From Harmothoe impar (Eukaryota > Annelida > Polychaeta > Phyllodocida > Polynoidae): DNA of 64,000 nucleotides. The stretch's first letter is position 1. Each line of letters starts with the position of its first letter. The stretch spans positions 15,658,618 to 15,722,617 of the forward strand of contig OX381714.1 in NCBI GenBank assembly GCA_947462335.1, in the 5' to 3' direction. Position numbers and translations under genes: made by a program. Shown piece by piece: positions 35,100 to 45,240 of the stretch. The notes under the pieces are model-generated. The model did not search any database. It was not told the origin of the DNA and saw only the letters and a list, made by a program, of their open reading frames with translations.

Positions 35100-36490
35100 C
35101 TAACGCCCACCCCCATACACCACACATACCACTCGGCACCAGGCTCTCATGTCCAGCCACCAGTGGACCAGGCATATTACTATACAGCACATTCGGCGAT
35201 ATAGCTCAAATTCCTGGGTTCCTAGAGCTTAAAGTTAGTACATTCAATAGATAGGCCTCAATAATCAAAGTTCTCAAAATGGTTCTGGATATTCACTTAG
35301 ACCATCATTTCTTTGTTATCAGTTCCATGTACTTACATTCCCAAAAGTTTAATATAATAGTTGATCAAATTGCCTATAGATTATTCTGCATACAGCAACG
35401 ATTTACACTATACCAATGTAATGTAAGCTCTTACTACCCTTGCAAATTGGATTATATTTGTTTGTCACTCATTCTGTAAACATTTCACTATAACAGTATG
35501 TGGAACAAAAGTAAAAATTACTTAGTTATCAAATAGATTATATGATGTCCCAACTTTAACACTATAGTCTACCTACTACATGTACATCTATCTTTAGTAG
35601 GAACCAGGCGTTTCCGACTGTGACTTGCTTAGCACTTACATTGTGTTACGGGTTAAATACCAATGTTTAAAACCATTAGAGTGTTTAATATCCAACAGAT
35701 GTCGGTTGGCGTTGCTCGCGTGACGCACAGATGGGATATTTGGTAGCATGTGGTGGAGAGGCAGGAAAAAATAGAGAAGGGAAGCATTGCGAATGTTCCC
35801 GGCGATTGGGTGCGCAATCTACCAACAAACACTGCGGCGCGCCGGGTGGCAGCGAAACCCCCTGAGCTGCAAATTGCTAGGCTATACGGTGGGGCCCTAT
35901 TCCCATTAGGCCAAACACATTAATCCCGCTGCCCATATCCACCATTGCTGTAAAGGAAATAAACAATTCCTCATCCACTCTCTTTATACATTGCCCGGTC
36001 TGGTTTGAATATAGAGCTCTGCTAAATCGTGGTATAGTGTTAGGAGAAGGAACATGAATTCCCCTTTCTATGACTTAAGTATAAGGAACGTTGCGATTCA
36101 GACACAGTTTCCTTTTAAACGTTGATAGATCTATCGGTAATCGTATCCTGTTGGTATGATAGATAACCAGTCATCTTAGAAACGCATATGAATTAAACAG
36201 ACCTATTCATATGACTAATTATAGCCTACAGTGACAAGAAGGTCGTCAGTAAGAAAAGGAATGAGAAACTCCATGGGCCATCTTTAAAAATTGACGAATG
36301 GTCAAGATTATATCAAAAACCATGCATTACATTTCTTTAATCCGGTCCCATTCAAGTAATCCCATTGCCCATAGGGCGAACAGGGGGAGATAACTAGAGA
36401 AAGATGAAGTACAAGAACAGAAAATAAGAGAGTGGTGGCGACATGGAGAATTAATGAGGATATATCACCAGTGGTGACCGTGATCACACG
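35100..36490. other. Non-coding gap
   Basis: 35700-35870 is CpG-rich (e.g. GCGGCGCGCCGGG near 35834) with TTCCCGGCGATTGGG; the rest is AT-rich. No supportable exon. Confidence 0.35.
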
Positions 36491-36509
36491 CTGACACGTC
36501 AGCCAATCA
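36491..36509. promoter_or_regulatory. CRE-like palindrome abutting a CCAAT box
   Basis: GCTGACACGTCAGC (36491-36504) is a perfect palindrome around ACGT and overlaps AGCCAATCA (36501-36509), a good NF-Y match. bZIP/NF-Y adjacency is a common animal promoter arrangement. No transcript start or exon is seen next to it. Confidence 0.3.
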
Positions 36510-36581
36510 ATAAGAAATTGATCAGACTCCGAGGGAGGTGTTTATTTACGACCCCCTCCCTCCCAAACCCCTCCTTTATGA

Positions 36582-37064
36582 CCCTTTAAGGGCCACATGC
36601 ACTGAAAAAGTAAACTCGTCCCCAGACTCGTCAAAGTGACTGTCATAAAATAAACAACTCAAAAGTTGTCTAACATATCAGGTTACCATCCCACAAATAG
36701 AATCTGGAGCTGGCAAATGTCGGGTTTTGGGCTGGCACATACCAAGTGGGTCTTCTATCTCCAGCTAGAAGACCCGCTTCCTTGTCACTTAGACAAGTTT
36801 TTGACTCGTTTATTTTATGACCGTCACTTTGAAGAGTCTGGAGACAAGTATATTTTTTGAGTGTGGTGTTTTAAACTCTTTGTAGTCATGATGCATGAAT
36901 GCAGTCTTTGCGAGCATCATGCCTATATTTCGGGAGTGTATTAGCCCAGTAGGGTTGGCTTGATGCGTGACTGCAGCCCTGGTGAGTTACTCACCAGGGC
37001 TGCATTCATTCATCATGACAATAAAGGGCATAATGCATTAATGCACTATGTGGCCCTTAAAGGG
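36582..37064 (+). mobile_element. Cloverleaf TTAA MITE, copy 16 (split by a nested MITE)
   Basis: Begins CCCTTTAAGGGCCACATG at 36582, is interrupted from 36600 to 36863, resumes with GTGTTTTAAACTC, and ends GGCCCTTAAAGGG at 37064. Flanks are TTATGA on both sides rather than TTAA. Spacer CGGGAGTGTATTAGCCC is plus orientation. Hairpin 2 is nearly perfect (GCAGCCCTGGTGAGTTACTC, CACCAGGGCTGC); hairpin 1 is mostly deleted. Confidence 0.87.
36600..36863. mobile_element. 264-bp MITE with CACTG/CAAAAA ends nested in copy 16
   Basis: Inverted ends of about 60 bp: CACTGAAAAAGTAAACTCGT at the left; the mirrored right end finishes GAGTG. The inner arms share CAAAGTGAC and GTCATAAAATAAAC. TG occurs on both sides (36598-36599, 36864-36865), compatible with a 2-bp duplication. 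CAC-termini with 2-3-bp duplications are seen in CACTA/EnSpm transposons, so that is the likeliest class, with modest confidence. Around the middle, a second inverted pair (GGGTCTTCTATCTCCAGCT / AGCTAGAAGACCC) forms an inner hairpin. Confidence 0.8.
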
Positions 37065-38226
37065 TTATGACCCTCCATTTGGACGCCTGGCAAGGGCCCA
37101 TCGCCGGCCGTGTAATGTCCATTCCGTGTCGTGGAGGGGGTGAGAGGGGGGAGGGGCAGGAGGAGGAGGAGGGCTGGAGTAATCCACACCCTGTGCACAC
37201 CCGTACTGGTCAGTGTGACGGTGGTGGGCTGCCCTGGAGGAGCATGCATGGGCGTTATGCATAGGGTCTAGCTTTATACTTATTCTTATACATGTACAAG
37301 ATGTATTCTTATATAGGGTGGCTAGTTATGTTAACATATGATGATGTATGTCGGGGGTGATTTGGTGGTTGGATGGTCAAATACATAGGCTATATAAGCC
37401 ACGGAGTTGGTAAAGTGATATCCAGAGAAGTACTTTTCACTTGGTATTGTGCTATAAGAGTGAATATATAATGGTCATGTACTTTTTGCTTCGTTCATGC
37501 ATCTGCGGAGAGAGGGGCGGGGGGGGGGGATTAAATGGATTCAGAAGAACACATCTTATTGTTTGCAATCCATATTTCCAAAACACATTTGCCTATACTA
37601 CTTAGACTCCAGCGCTGAGTCAATGTCACTCTGGGTGTCATGAAACCCCCAGAGACTCCAACCCCAATAATTAATTAGGCCCCAAGTAAACCTGTGCTTC
37701 CTGTGACTCTGAGAGAATAAGTCAATGGTAGGTGTAGGCTCAGACTATTTGGACTAGGAATTTAGACTGGAGTGGTAGGCCTACTGGGTGCAATGCAGCC
37801 CACAGGGGAAGACGGTTTGGTTGTGGGGAGAGGCTCGGTGGGACATGGGGGAGTCTGTAGTGACCAGGGGAGTAGACATGGGATCAGAAGAGATGATCTA
37901 TCTTCATCTGAGCCCCAAACTCTGGTTGGACACCTCTCCTACCCCTTACCACCCCACCCCACCCCAAGCTTCCCACCCCACTCCTTAGCACTCGCTCCAA
38001 CCGAGCCCTGGTCAGGCCATGGACGTGTGAGGTCAGTGCCTCAGCTGGAATACAAAATGAGGGTCAGGGATTCAACGTCTTCAAAATAGAGTCTACTCAG
38101 TCTGTTCATCTCGAGTTTTGCTATTACCATATTATATCATTATTATGATAAGTTTGAGTTTGAGTTTCATCATTTTGTTGACGAATTTCCTACTTTTCAT
38201 GAAAGAATTAAACTCCTAGCTACATG
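37065..38226. other. Non-coding gap
   Basis: A G/A-rich patch at 37131-37175 and a G-run at 37513-37530. The two overlapping + strand frames at 37772-38089 show no domain. No gene supported. Confidence 0.4.
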
Positions 38227-38549
38227 CACACAGGCAAATATCAGCGTCACCCAATGTCGCCATAACCACTCTCAGACAAGGGTCAGGCACTGCTGGACTA
38301 TAATAGACGGGTCTTGCAGGCTGAAAGAGACTCTCCCCAGAGTCCAGCATTGCCAGACTCTGGCATGAGGATCCAGCATGGCCAGACTTTCAAGCAATTC
38401 TGCCAAAGTCCAGCCTGTTTTTGAAGGTCCAGCATAGCCTGACCCTCACTAGAATGACCCTTGACCCATCTATTATAGTCCAGCAGTGCCTGACCCTTGT
38501 CTGAGCGTGGTGATGGCGACATTGGGTGACGCCGATATTTGCCTGTGTG
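38227..38549 (-). mobile_element. Long foldback element, copy 1 (one arm deleted)
   Basis: Termini CACACAGGCAAATATCAGCG and mirrored GCCTGTGTG. Right arm complete (about 38330-38549). The left arm is present only for its outer 87 bp, then jumps into the loop. The loop sequence GGCTGAAAGAGACTCTCCC is the reverse complement of the loop in copy 2, hence the minus orientation. About 125 bp of the inner arm are missing. Non-coding; the overlapping 125- and 152-codon frames are artefacts. Confidence 0.85.
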
Positions 38550-38744
38550 TGGTCTAAAAATATGCTTATGGTCTGGCTGAATAATATACCACACATAATA
38601 TATACACCCAGCGAGCCATTCCCATTCCCTTGTCCACACCACTTGCCCCTTTCCACCCCAAGTAAAGATTGACACCGGCTATACCTACTGACTCCTACCC
38701 GTTCCATCTGACATATACCGTCTCCTGAATAGACCGCTAGTGGC
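38550..38744. other. Unassigned sequence before the retrotransposon
   Basis: Between the foldback and the first recognisable endonuclease residues. No open frame continuous with the retrotransposon was identified, so the 5' truncation point probably lies in here. Confidence 0.3.
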
Positions 38745-38772
38745 GCCACTGCTGCTTGATTCATGCGCAGTG

Positions 38773-38859
38773 GAAACGAGGCGGCTGAGCCTGCAAGACC
38801 CGTATCCAAGGATACACATGGCACCACAGACCGAGAGCGACAAACCAAAAAGGGGGGGG
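38773..38859 (+). pseudogene. Endonuclease N-terminal remnant, frameshifted from the main frame
   Basis: Reads ETRRLSLQDPYPRI in the frame starting at 38773. The Glu-Thr matches the catalytic ET motif of APE-type LINE endonucleases, although the first conserved block before it is missing. The frame enters an 8-G run (38852-38859). Beyond it the homologous residues (GVGILVKDSLAKNTI) continue in the next frame, which joins the 975-codon frame. A single-base change in the G-run is therefore the likely disabling frameshift. Confidence 0.75.
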
Positions 38860-39022
38860 CGTAGGGATACTAGTAAAAGACAGCCTAGCAAAAAACACAA
38901 TAGACATATACAAAGAACAAGAAGAAGAAACAGAGGTAGTATGGGTCAAAGTCAAAACAAAACATAAGGACACGATCATAGGAGGATTCTATGGACCCCA
39001 GGAAAAAATAGACAGATACACA

Positions 39023-41950
39023 GTGAAAAAAACATATACAGACCTCACCAACCACGTAAAAACCCTTCAAGGGGAAGGCAACATCCTCCTGATAGGGGAC
39101 TTCAATGCCAAGATGGAAATCACAGGGAATAAGATAAAGCAAGACAAATCCCCCAATGGAACATACCTGGAGAACCTAATAGCAGAGACTAATATGAGAA
39201 CCCCATCCATCGAACCAGATACGCTACAATGGACCAGAGAAAACAGAACCAACCAGGAGGAAAAATCCATCATAGACTACATACTATGCGACCAAGGTAT
39301 GTATGAGAAAATAGTAAGAACAAATATAAACACTGACAACTCACTTACGCTAAGAGGAAAGAAACCCACTGACCACAACACAATGACAATAGAAATTAAG
39401 ACTGTAACCAACAAATCAGCCATAACAAAAGAACGACCTAACTGGGTCCTTAACAACAAAGAAGGGTGGACCAACTTCAATAAGGAACTAGCAGAAACAA
39501 TAAGAAAGGACCCTAACCAAACTAAATATGATAACCTATCCAAAACCCTCACACAACTAATGAAAAAACACATTAAAAAATCACGACCCCCAAAGAAAAA
39601 CAATACAACAAACGAAAACATAAGACAGATAAAAAAGGAAAAAAAAATTAAGAAAAAGAAATACGCAGAAGCATGTAAAACAAAAAACACCGAAACCATA
39701 ACAACCACCCTAGACGACCTAATAAACACCCAGAAGGAACTAAAGGAAGCCATAGAACTAGAACAACAAAGGTCAACTAAAATAAAACTTAACAAACTAA
39801 TAGAAGCAGGAGCCACCAAGTCAAACCAATTTTGGAAGACACGAAAACAAATCCTAAAAACCAAAGAACTAGGAGCTGAAACAAAGGATGAATCAGGAAA
39901 CATTATAAACGACCCTGAAACAGCCATGAACCACACAGCAGAATACTTTGAAAACCTATACCAAGCAAGGGAAGCAAACCCCCAATATGACCAACACACA
40001 AAGGAAGTCCTAGAAACAGCTGAGGAAATCAAAGATAGCCTGAAGAACAGGAGAGAGAAACCATTTACCCTAAAAGAACTAGAAACAGTAATCAGAGCAC
40101 TAAAAAGGAAAAAAACACCCGGACCTGATGACCTCCCAAATGAAATACTAATAGAAGCCACACAAGAAACAAAAAAAGCCCTACTAACAGCCTTCAACTA
40201 TATCAATACAACAACAATAATCCCAAAACAATGGACCCAAGGAACTATAAAGACACTCTATAAAGGAAAGGGACAAAAGGGAATGTGCAGCAACCAGAGA
40301 GGTATCACACTCAGCAGCAACATGGGGAAAGTGTACGAACGCCTCATAAACAATAGAATAAAAGAATCAATTGATATAACAGAAGCACAAGCCGGCGGAA
40401 AGAAAGGAGTTGCAACAGTAGACCATATACTAGTCCTCAAAGAAACCATAAAAGACAACCAAAAAAACAAAAAACCAACATATCTGACATTCCTAGATGT
40501 GACCAAAGCCTACGACAAAGCATGGATCCAGGGCATAATGCACATCATGTACAAAAGAGGACTCACAGGACCATCATGGACCCTAACAAACAACCTAAAT
40601 ACCAACCTCACAGCAAGAATACAAACAAAACATGGACTGACCAGAAAAATACAAATAAAAGACAGTATCAAACAGGGAGGAGTACTCTCAGTGACCCAGT
40701 ATGCAGTACTAATGGATGAGATAAACAAAACAATAGAAGCCAACATCAGAACAGAGAACAACACAGAAAACCAAAAAACCCAATGCCTACTATGGGTAGA
40801 TGACGTAGCCATAATATCAAACAACCCAGAAACCCACAAAAAATTACTAAATATAACCCAAGAAGTAGCAAACAAATACAGAATAGAATTTGGAAAAAAC
40901 AAATCAAAAACCATCCTAATTGGGAAAGGGGAAAAGAAACCGTTCAAAATCAATGAAATGGACCTAGAATACACAGAAACCTACAAATACCTCGGAGAAA
41001 TAATGAACCACAAAGCAAACCTAGATGACCACATAAATGATCTAGATAAGAAAGCTGAAGCTGCCTACCAAACGATCATACAAACCACAAACGATGCCAA
41101 CTTCAAAGGTATAGAAATGGAAGTAATATGGAAGCTAGTGGAAACATGCATAATACCGATAATAACCTACGGAGCAGAAACATGGCAACCAACAAAACAA
41201 CAAATGAAAAAAATAAACACCATCCTTGACAATATCATCAAAAGAATACTCAGAGTCCCAAACGCAACACCAAGAGAAAACATATACCTAGAAACGAGGA
41301 TCCCAGACGCTGAAACCATAATGAAAAGAAAAAGACTCAACTACTATAAAAAAATCATTGACACAAAGACCCAACCTAACCTAAAAAAAACACTGCAGAC
41401 AACCAACCCCAAAGCATGGGCAGAAAGTGCCAGAAAGAACCTTGAGGAACTAGGACTTACACAGAACAGTGAAGAAATAGCCCAAAAAACAAAGGCCCAA
41501 TGGAACAAAATGATAAAAGATGCAACGACAGAAGAAATAATGAAGAATATTAAAATAACAGCCAACACAAAAAGCAAAACAAGATTCCTACACCATAGAA
41601 TGACCCATAACAATAACCAGCCCCAACCATACATACTAAAACTGACCAGAAACCAAACAAGCACCATATTTAAGGCCAGAAACCGGATGATCCGCATTAA
41701 GGAGAACTACAAGAACGAACACGACAATATGGAGTGCAGGGGCTGTGGCCACAAACAGGAGACCCTAATCCATGTAATGAACACATGCACAGCCATACAC
41801 ACAAACAACACACACAAAATCCACATCAATGAATTATTTAAGGAAAACATTAATATAATGAGAGAAATAGCTAAGAAACTAACCCACATAGACGAAATAA
41901 TCGACCAATGGAATAAGCCAACAAGGAATAACACAACCCACACCCCATAA
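39023..41950 (+). CDS. LINE ORF2-type protein: endonuclease C-terminus, reverse transcriptase, zinc knuckle
   Basis: 975 codons from the first in-frame ATG; the true protein would have started further upstream, so this Met is not the native start. Endonuclease: GDFN at 25-28, IDYIL at 84-88 and TDH at 116-118 (the usual SDH) cover its catalytic C-terminal half. A Lys/Glu-rich coiled linker spans about 190-270. Reverse transcriptase spans about 350-660: TPGPDDLPNE near 365, motif A FLDVTKAYD with Asp492, QGGVLS at 551-556, catalytic WVDD at 591-594 (replacing the common F/YADD), YLG at 656-658. C-terminus: C905-x2-C908-x8-H917-x4-C922, a CCHC knuckle. No internal stop over 2.9 kb suggests fairly recent insertion. 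The protein nicks target DNA and copies its own RNA in the nucleus (family knowledge). Confidence 0.93.
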   Translation: MKKTYTDLTNHVKTLQGEGNILLIGDFNAKMEITGNKIKQDKSPNGTYLENLIAETNMRTPSIEPDTLQWTRENRTNQEEKSIIDYILCDQGMYEKIVRTNINTDNSLTLRGKKPTDHNTMTIEIKTVTNKSAITKERPNWVLNNKEGWTNFNKELAETIRKDPNQTKYDNLSKTLTQLMKKHIKKSRPPKKNNTTNENIRQIKKEKKIKKKKYAEACKTKNTETITTTLDDLINTQKELKEAIELEQQRSTKIKLNKLIEAGATKSNQFWKTRKQILKTKELGAETKDESGNIINDPETAMNHTAEYFENLYQAREANPQYDQHTKEVLETAEEIKDSLKNRREKPFTLKELETVIRALKRKKTPGPDDLPNEILIEATQETKKALLTAFNYINTTTIIPKQWTQGTIKTLYKGKGQKGMCSNQRGITLSSNMGKVYERLINNRIKESIDITEAQAGGKKGVATVDHILVLKETIKDNQKNKKPTYLTFLDVTKAYDKAWIQGIMHIMYKRGLTGPSWTLTNNLNTNLTARIQTKHGLTRKIQIKDSIKQGGVLSVTQYAVLMDEINKTIEANIRTENNTENQKTQCLLWVDDVAIISNNPETHKKLLNITQEVANKYRIEFGKNKSKTILIGKGEKKPFKINEMDLEYTETYKYLGEIMNHKANLDDHINDLDKKAEAAYQTIIQTTNDANFKGIEMEVIWKLVETCIIPIITYGAETWQPTKQQMKKINTILDNIIKRILRVPNATPRENIYLETRIPDAETIMKRKRLNYYKKIIDTKTQPNLKKTLQTTNPKAWAESARKNLEELGLTQNSEEIAQKTKAQWNKMIKDATTEEIMKNIKITANTKSKTRFLHHRMTHNNNQPQPYILKLTRNQTSTIFKARNRMIRIKENYKNEHDNMECRGCGHKQETLIHVMNTCTAIHTNNTHKIHINELFKENINIMREIAKKLTHIDEIIDQWNKPTRNNTTHTP

Positions 41951-42025
41951 AACATCCCAAAAAATATAAGCACAGCTCATGAGAAACACTCCTCATTCGA
42001 GCGACCTGGCTATCCAGGAAAGTGC

Positions 42026-42050
42026 AAGTAGTAGTAGTAGTAGTAGTAGG
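42026..42050 (+). repeat. (AGT)n tail of the retrotransposon
   Basis: About eight AGT units directly after the short 3' region. Interpreted as the retrotransposon's 3' simple-repeat tail. The small CCTGG-CTAT-CCAGG hairpin at 42005-42018 just upstream could be part of the RNA recognised by the reverse transcriptase. Confidence 0.8.
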
Positions 42051-42655
42051 CCTGCCACCTATCGGCGCCCATTTCACACGTATACATCCGCGATTTATGC
42101 CCTCTCCCTCAAGTATTTGCATGTCAAAAGGCGCCCGGTGCGCCGCCCAGCGGAGGCAGAAAGGAGTGGTGTGGATGCCTATGCATGCTATTAACCCGTG
42201 GGGAGTGGGCGAGCCCTGGTGGGGCAGCACTTCTAATTGATCTTGCTGACAAACTGGGCAAATGTTTTCATGGCCGCTCGACGTGGTTTAATAGAGCATT
42301 CGCCTTTCTTCTCTCGCTGCTCTGAGCTGCTCCGAGTTGCTCCATAGTGCCCCCAAATAGTGGCTCGCTCAATGCACTGTGGCTAATGGTATGATGTATT
42401 GCTTGCCACCCATTGCTTGATTGTCACATATAGCACTTGCCTGCCACTCATAGCAAAGGAGCCAAGGAAGTACCCTGTTTTCAGTGGTATCTTCTAGCAG
42501 TATAGGATGATGGCCCCAAGGAGATGGCCACCCATCACCATAAAATACTGAGATACACCATTCCCACAGGACACATTTGGTCTGCCTCATGTGGCATGCA
42601 GTGTCACACAACTTGCCACCCATCTCCTCTGCCACACAAGCATTAAGACCCACCT
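42051..42655. other. Non-coding gap
   Basis: 42050-42240 is CpG-richer than average. Small overlapping frames on both strands, none convincing. Confidence 0.35.
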
Positions 42656-42940
42656 CTCTCCCTGTCACCCACCCACTCACCTCTCCCTGTCACCCATCCA
42701 CTCACCTCTCCCTGTCACCCACCCACTCACCTCTCCCTGTCACCCACCCACTCACCTCTCCCTGTCACCCACCCACTCACCTCTCCCTGTCACCCACCCA
42801 CTCACCTCTCCCTGTCACCCACCCACTCACCTCTCCCTGTCACCCACCCACTCACCTCTCCCTGTCACCCACCCACTCACCTCTCCCTGTCACCCACCCA
42901 CTCACCTCTCCCTGTCACCCACCCACTTACCTCTCCCTGT
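42656..42940. repeat. 25-bp minisatellite, 11 full units plus 10 bp
   Basis: Unit CTCTCCCTGT CACCCACCCACTCAC (25 bp) repeated with near-perfect identity; only two single-base variants seen (CCCATCCAC in unit 1-2 and ACTTAC in the last). Because 25 is not a multiple of 3, all frames translate into related SPCHPPTHL-type strings, so the 128-129 codon frames are repeat artefacts. The high homogeneity suggests recent expansion, likely length-polymorphic. Confidence 0.97.
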
Positions 42941-42959
42941 CCTCATTTCGGGGCTCGAG

Positions 42960-42992
42960 CTGAGCATGCGCCGCGCGTGATGGGAGGAACCG
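42960..42992. promoter_or_regulatory. NRF1-like and ETS-like motifs in a CpG-rich patch
   Basis: GCATGCGC (about 42965-42972), CCGCGCG, then ACCGGAAGC (about 42989-42997). NRF1 and ETS sites together with CpG enrichment are typical of TATA-less housekeeping promoters. It directly follows the minisatellite. Confidence 0.3.
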
Positions 42993-43100
42993 GAAGCAGA
43001 ATTACCATATACATGGTGCAGGGCTGACGTGATAACGTGAATGAACCAGGGCCTCAGGATTAAGATGAAGGAGGTTTAGGGGAGGGGGCAGGGGGTTTAA

Positions 43101-43345
43101 CCCACTGGGGGCTGCATAGCGCATTGATACATTGTGCCCCTTGTGAGTATGCATGAATGCAGTACTGGGGAGTCTACTCGCCAGTGCTGCATTCAAGCAT
43201 CATGCCAATCCTATGAGGTTGATACACCCCCGAAGGGTCGACATGATGCAAACATACAGCCGTGGTCCATTGGCTCGCCAGGGCTGCATGTATGCATCAT
43301 GACGACCAAGGACACGGCGCATCGAATAAATATGCGGCCCTTAAT
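43101..43345 (-). mobile_element. Cloverleaf TTAA MITE, copy 17
   Basis: TTAA at 43097-43100 precedes CCCACTGGGGGCTGCATAG. The spacer GAGGTTGATACACCCCCGAAG is minus orientation. Hairpin 1 retains GCAGTACTGGGGAGTC...; the right end is decayed after CGGCCCTTAA. Confidence 0.82.
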
Positions 43346-44387
43346 GTATTATGGGGGGGAGAGTGAGTGAGGTGGGAGTGGGGACTTTGTCCATGAAGTG
43401 AGAACGAGGCTTGCTTTGACAGGTACTATTGTGCCGACCACCGAAAATTCCATGAAATTATCAATCAAAATTAAGTGACTTTCGCCCTGGTTTTTTGACA
43501 TGAGCCAACCCTCCCACATGCCTAGCCTTTACCCAGTGTCGCGCAAGCCTTTTGTGGGTTGTGACTATGTTTGCCACTTTTTATGCAGATTTTTTCACCC
43601 CCTGGGCTTGCTTATTTAACTGTGTGCTCTTTGTTAATACAGTAATTAACTTTGGCTGTGATGTGACTCCTGCTTGAGACTGACACCAAGTGTGTGTGTT
43701 TCATCAGGAGGCGCTGTTTGCATGCCTACCACATCCTAGCAATTATATATAGACATTAATCATGGCCATTAATAAGCTAGGATTGGGATAATGATATAAT
43801 TAGTTTACATTAATTGATTTATTTGGGCTGCTAGACCCATCCAGGTGCAGATCTGAACAGTTATAATGTCATGGTAACATATATCATTTCCCTCCAGAAT
43901 AATCCAAATTTATGAGAGTACATAAATACCAAGGCATATGTGGTATATAATTATGTAAAGGTCTGCTACAAAAATATCATAAAAGCACAAGGGTTCCCGG
44001 AGAACTACGCCCAAAGCAGTTTTCTAGATCATGTCTATTGACATTGTTAGATCCATGGGCAAAGGTTGTACCTTTCTTGATTCATGCTGACTCGCTGTCA
44101 TGGGCCGCCGTGGAGTAGGGGGTGTAGTATCGGGGGAGGGAGAGGGCGTCATTTGGGCGTCAACGGACATCTGGGCTGGTGTCACCGATCACTGACAAAG
44201 GCATGAAAAGGCGGCATTCATTGTCTTCGGGGTGATCCAGGGGGTGGGTGGGTTGGTGGGGGAGGGCTGGGGGCGGGGGTAAGGGATCGAGGCAGGCCTG
44301 GAACAGTGGGGTGATGGCTGACAAGGTTGTATACGATCCTTTTGTCTCGTCCCCCTCCACCACTCCCCCCCCCCCCCATGCGACCCC
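43346..44387. other. Non-coding gap
   Basis: Unique, AT-rich between 43740 and 44000. Overlapping frames on both strands in 44160-44560 have Pro/Gly-rich products with no domain. Confidence 0.35.
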
Positions 44388-44510
44388 CGTAGTCTCGTCC
44401 GGCCACGTCTCGCGAGATTTGAACGAGACTCGCCGGACGTCTCACGCACACATGCGCAGGGAGGTACCCAACGGGTCGTGACGTAATCAATTACCATCAG
44501 CCAATTAAAT
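44388..44510. promoter_or_regulatory. Promoter-like cluster: TCTCGCGAGA palindrome, NRF1, CRE and CCAAT motifs
   Basis: TCTCGCGAGA at 44408-44417 is a known core element of TATA-less animal promoters. It sits inside a larger palindrome: GTCTCGT (44391-44397) mirrored by ACGAGAC (44423-44429), and CGTCCGGC mirrored by GCCGGACG. It is followed by CATGCGCA (NRF1-like, about 44451), TGACGTAAT (44479-44487, CRE-like) and AGCCAAT (about 44499). The combination is observed; transcription from here is inferred and direction is unclear. Confidence 0.42.
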
Positions 44511-44693
44511 TGGAAATTTTCTGGCACTGAGCCCCCCTGTTTCTGACCCCCCCCTCTCACCCCCTCCCCCGTCCTCTTACTGCTTCCACAGCTCTCTGTC
44601 CACCTTGCTCTTCCCTTCTTCTGGACTTACACTCCCTCACCCCCGCTTCCCCCTTCCCTTCATTCTTCATCTCTTTCCTATTTTTACTTACTT

Positions 44694-45022
44694 ACTTGCT
44701 TGCTCGCTCACTCACTCACTCACTCACCCATTTACTCACCTGTTCGCTTACTCATTAACTTACTATATGACTAGCTCACTTAGTCCATTGTTCACTCACT
44801 CACTAACATGTATACTCGCTCCACCATTCACTCACTGAGTCAGTTGCTCACTTACTCACTCAATTATTCACTTAACGGCTCGCTCACCCTCACTCACTTG
44901 CTCACTCACTCCCATACTCAGGCATTTGCTTGCCCCATAACTCCCTCATTAGCTCACTCACTCACTCACTCACTCACTCACTCACTAAATCACTGATTTG
45001 CTCACTCACTGATTTACTCATT
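44694..45022. repeat. Degenerate (ACTC)n / (CTCA)n block
   Basis: About 330 bp of tetranucleotide repeats, pure runs (e.g. 44955-44990) interrupted by diverged units (ATTCACTTA, TTGCTCACT). Frames across it give Leu/Thr/His/Ser strings and are artefacts. Confidence 0.93.
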
Positions 45023-45056
45023 TACTTTCCCAACATATCAAATCAGTATTATCTAA

Positions 45057-45085
45057 AGCCCCCCCCCCCCCCACACACACACCAT
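45057..45085. repeat. C-run and (CA)n
   Basis: About 14 C followed by ACACACACAC. Confidence 0.85.
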
Positions 45086-45240
45086 GCAATGCACCCATGC
45101 ATCAGAAACCAGTGGTGGTTACATTACACTATAAAATAGGGGAGGGGGTTATGAGGTTTTGTTTGACAAATCACTCATTTTAATAACAATACAAGGGGCC
45201 CACAGTTGTCATCCGTCGGCATGGACGCCCGTGCGGGGGG

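Larger units (their letters stand above)
38745..42050 (+). mobile_element. 5'-truncated non-LTR retrotransposon (LINE)
   Basis: About 3.3 kb on the + strand. It starts inside the endonuclease domain, runs through reverse transcriptase and a C-terminal zinc knuckle, has a short 3' region (41951-42025), and ends in a GTA/AGT trinucleotide array (42026-42050). Simple-repeat 3' tails instead of poly-A are known in several LINE clades. The sense strand is extremely A-rich and C-over-G biased, unlike its surroundings. No long terminal repeats, protease, integrase or RNase H were seen. Target-site duplication not identified. Clade left open; the CCHC-type C-terminus with APE-type endonuclease is shared by several clades. 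Confidence 0.93.

Noticed and set aside
38298..38848. 125- and 152-codon minus-strand frames
   Set aside because: They run through the foldback element; matching frames occur in the second copy because the DNA is palindromic.
39277..40197. 306-codon minus-strand frame
   Set aside because: Shadow of the A-rich retrotransposon sense strand; Ser/Phe/Val-rich with no independent signal.
42577..42980. Overlapping 128- and 129-codon frames
   Set aside because: They are the 25-bp minisatellite translated in different frames.
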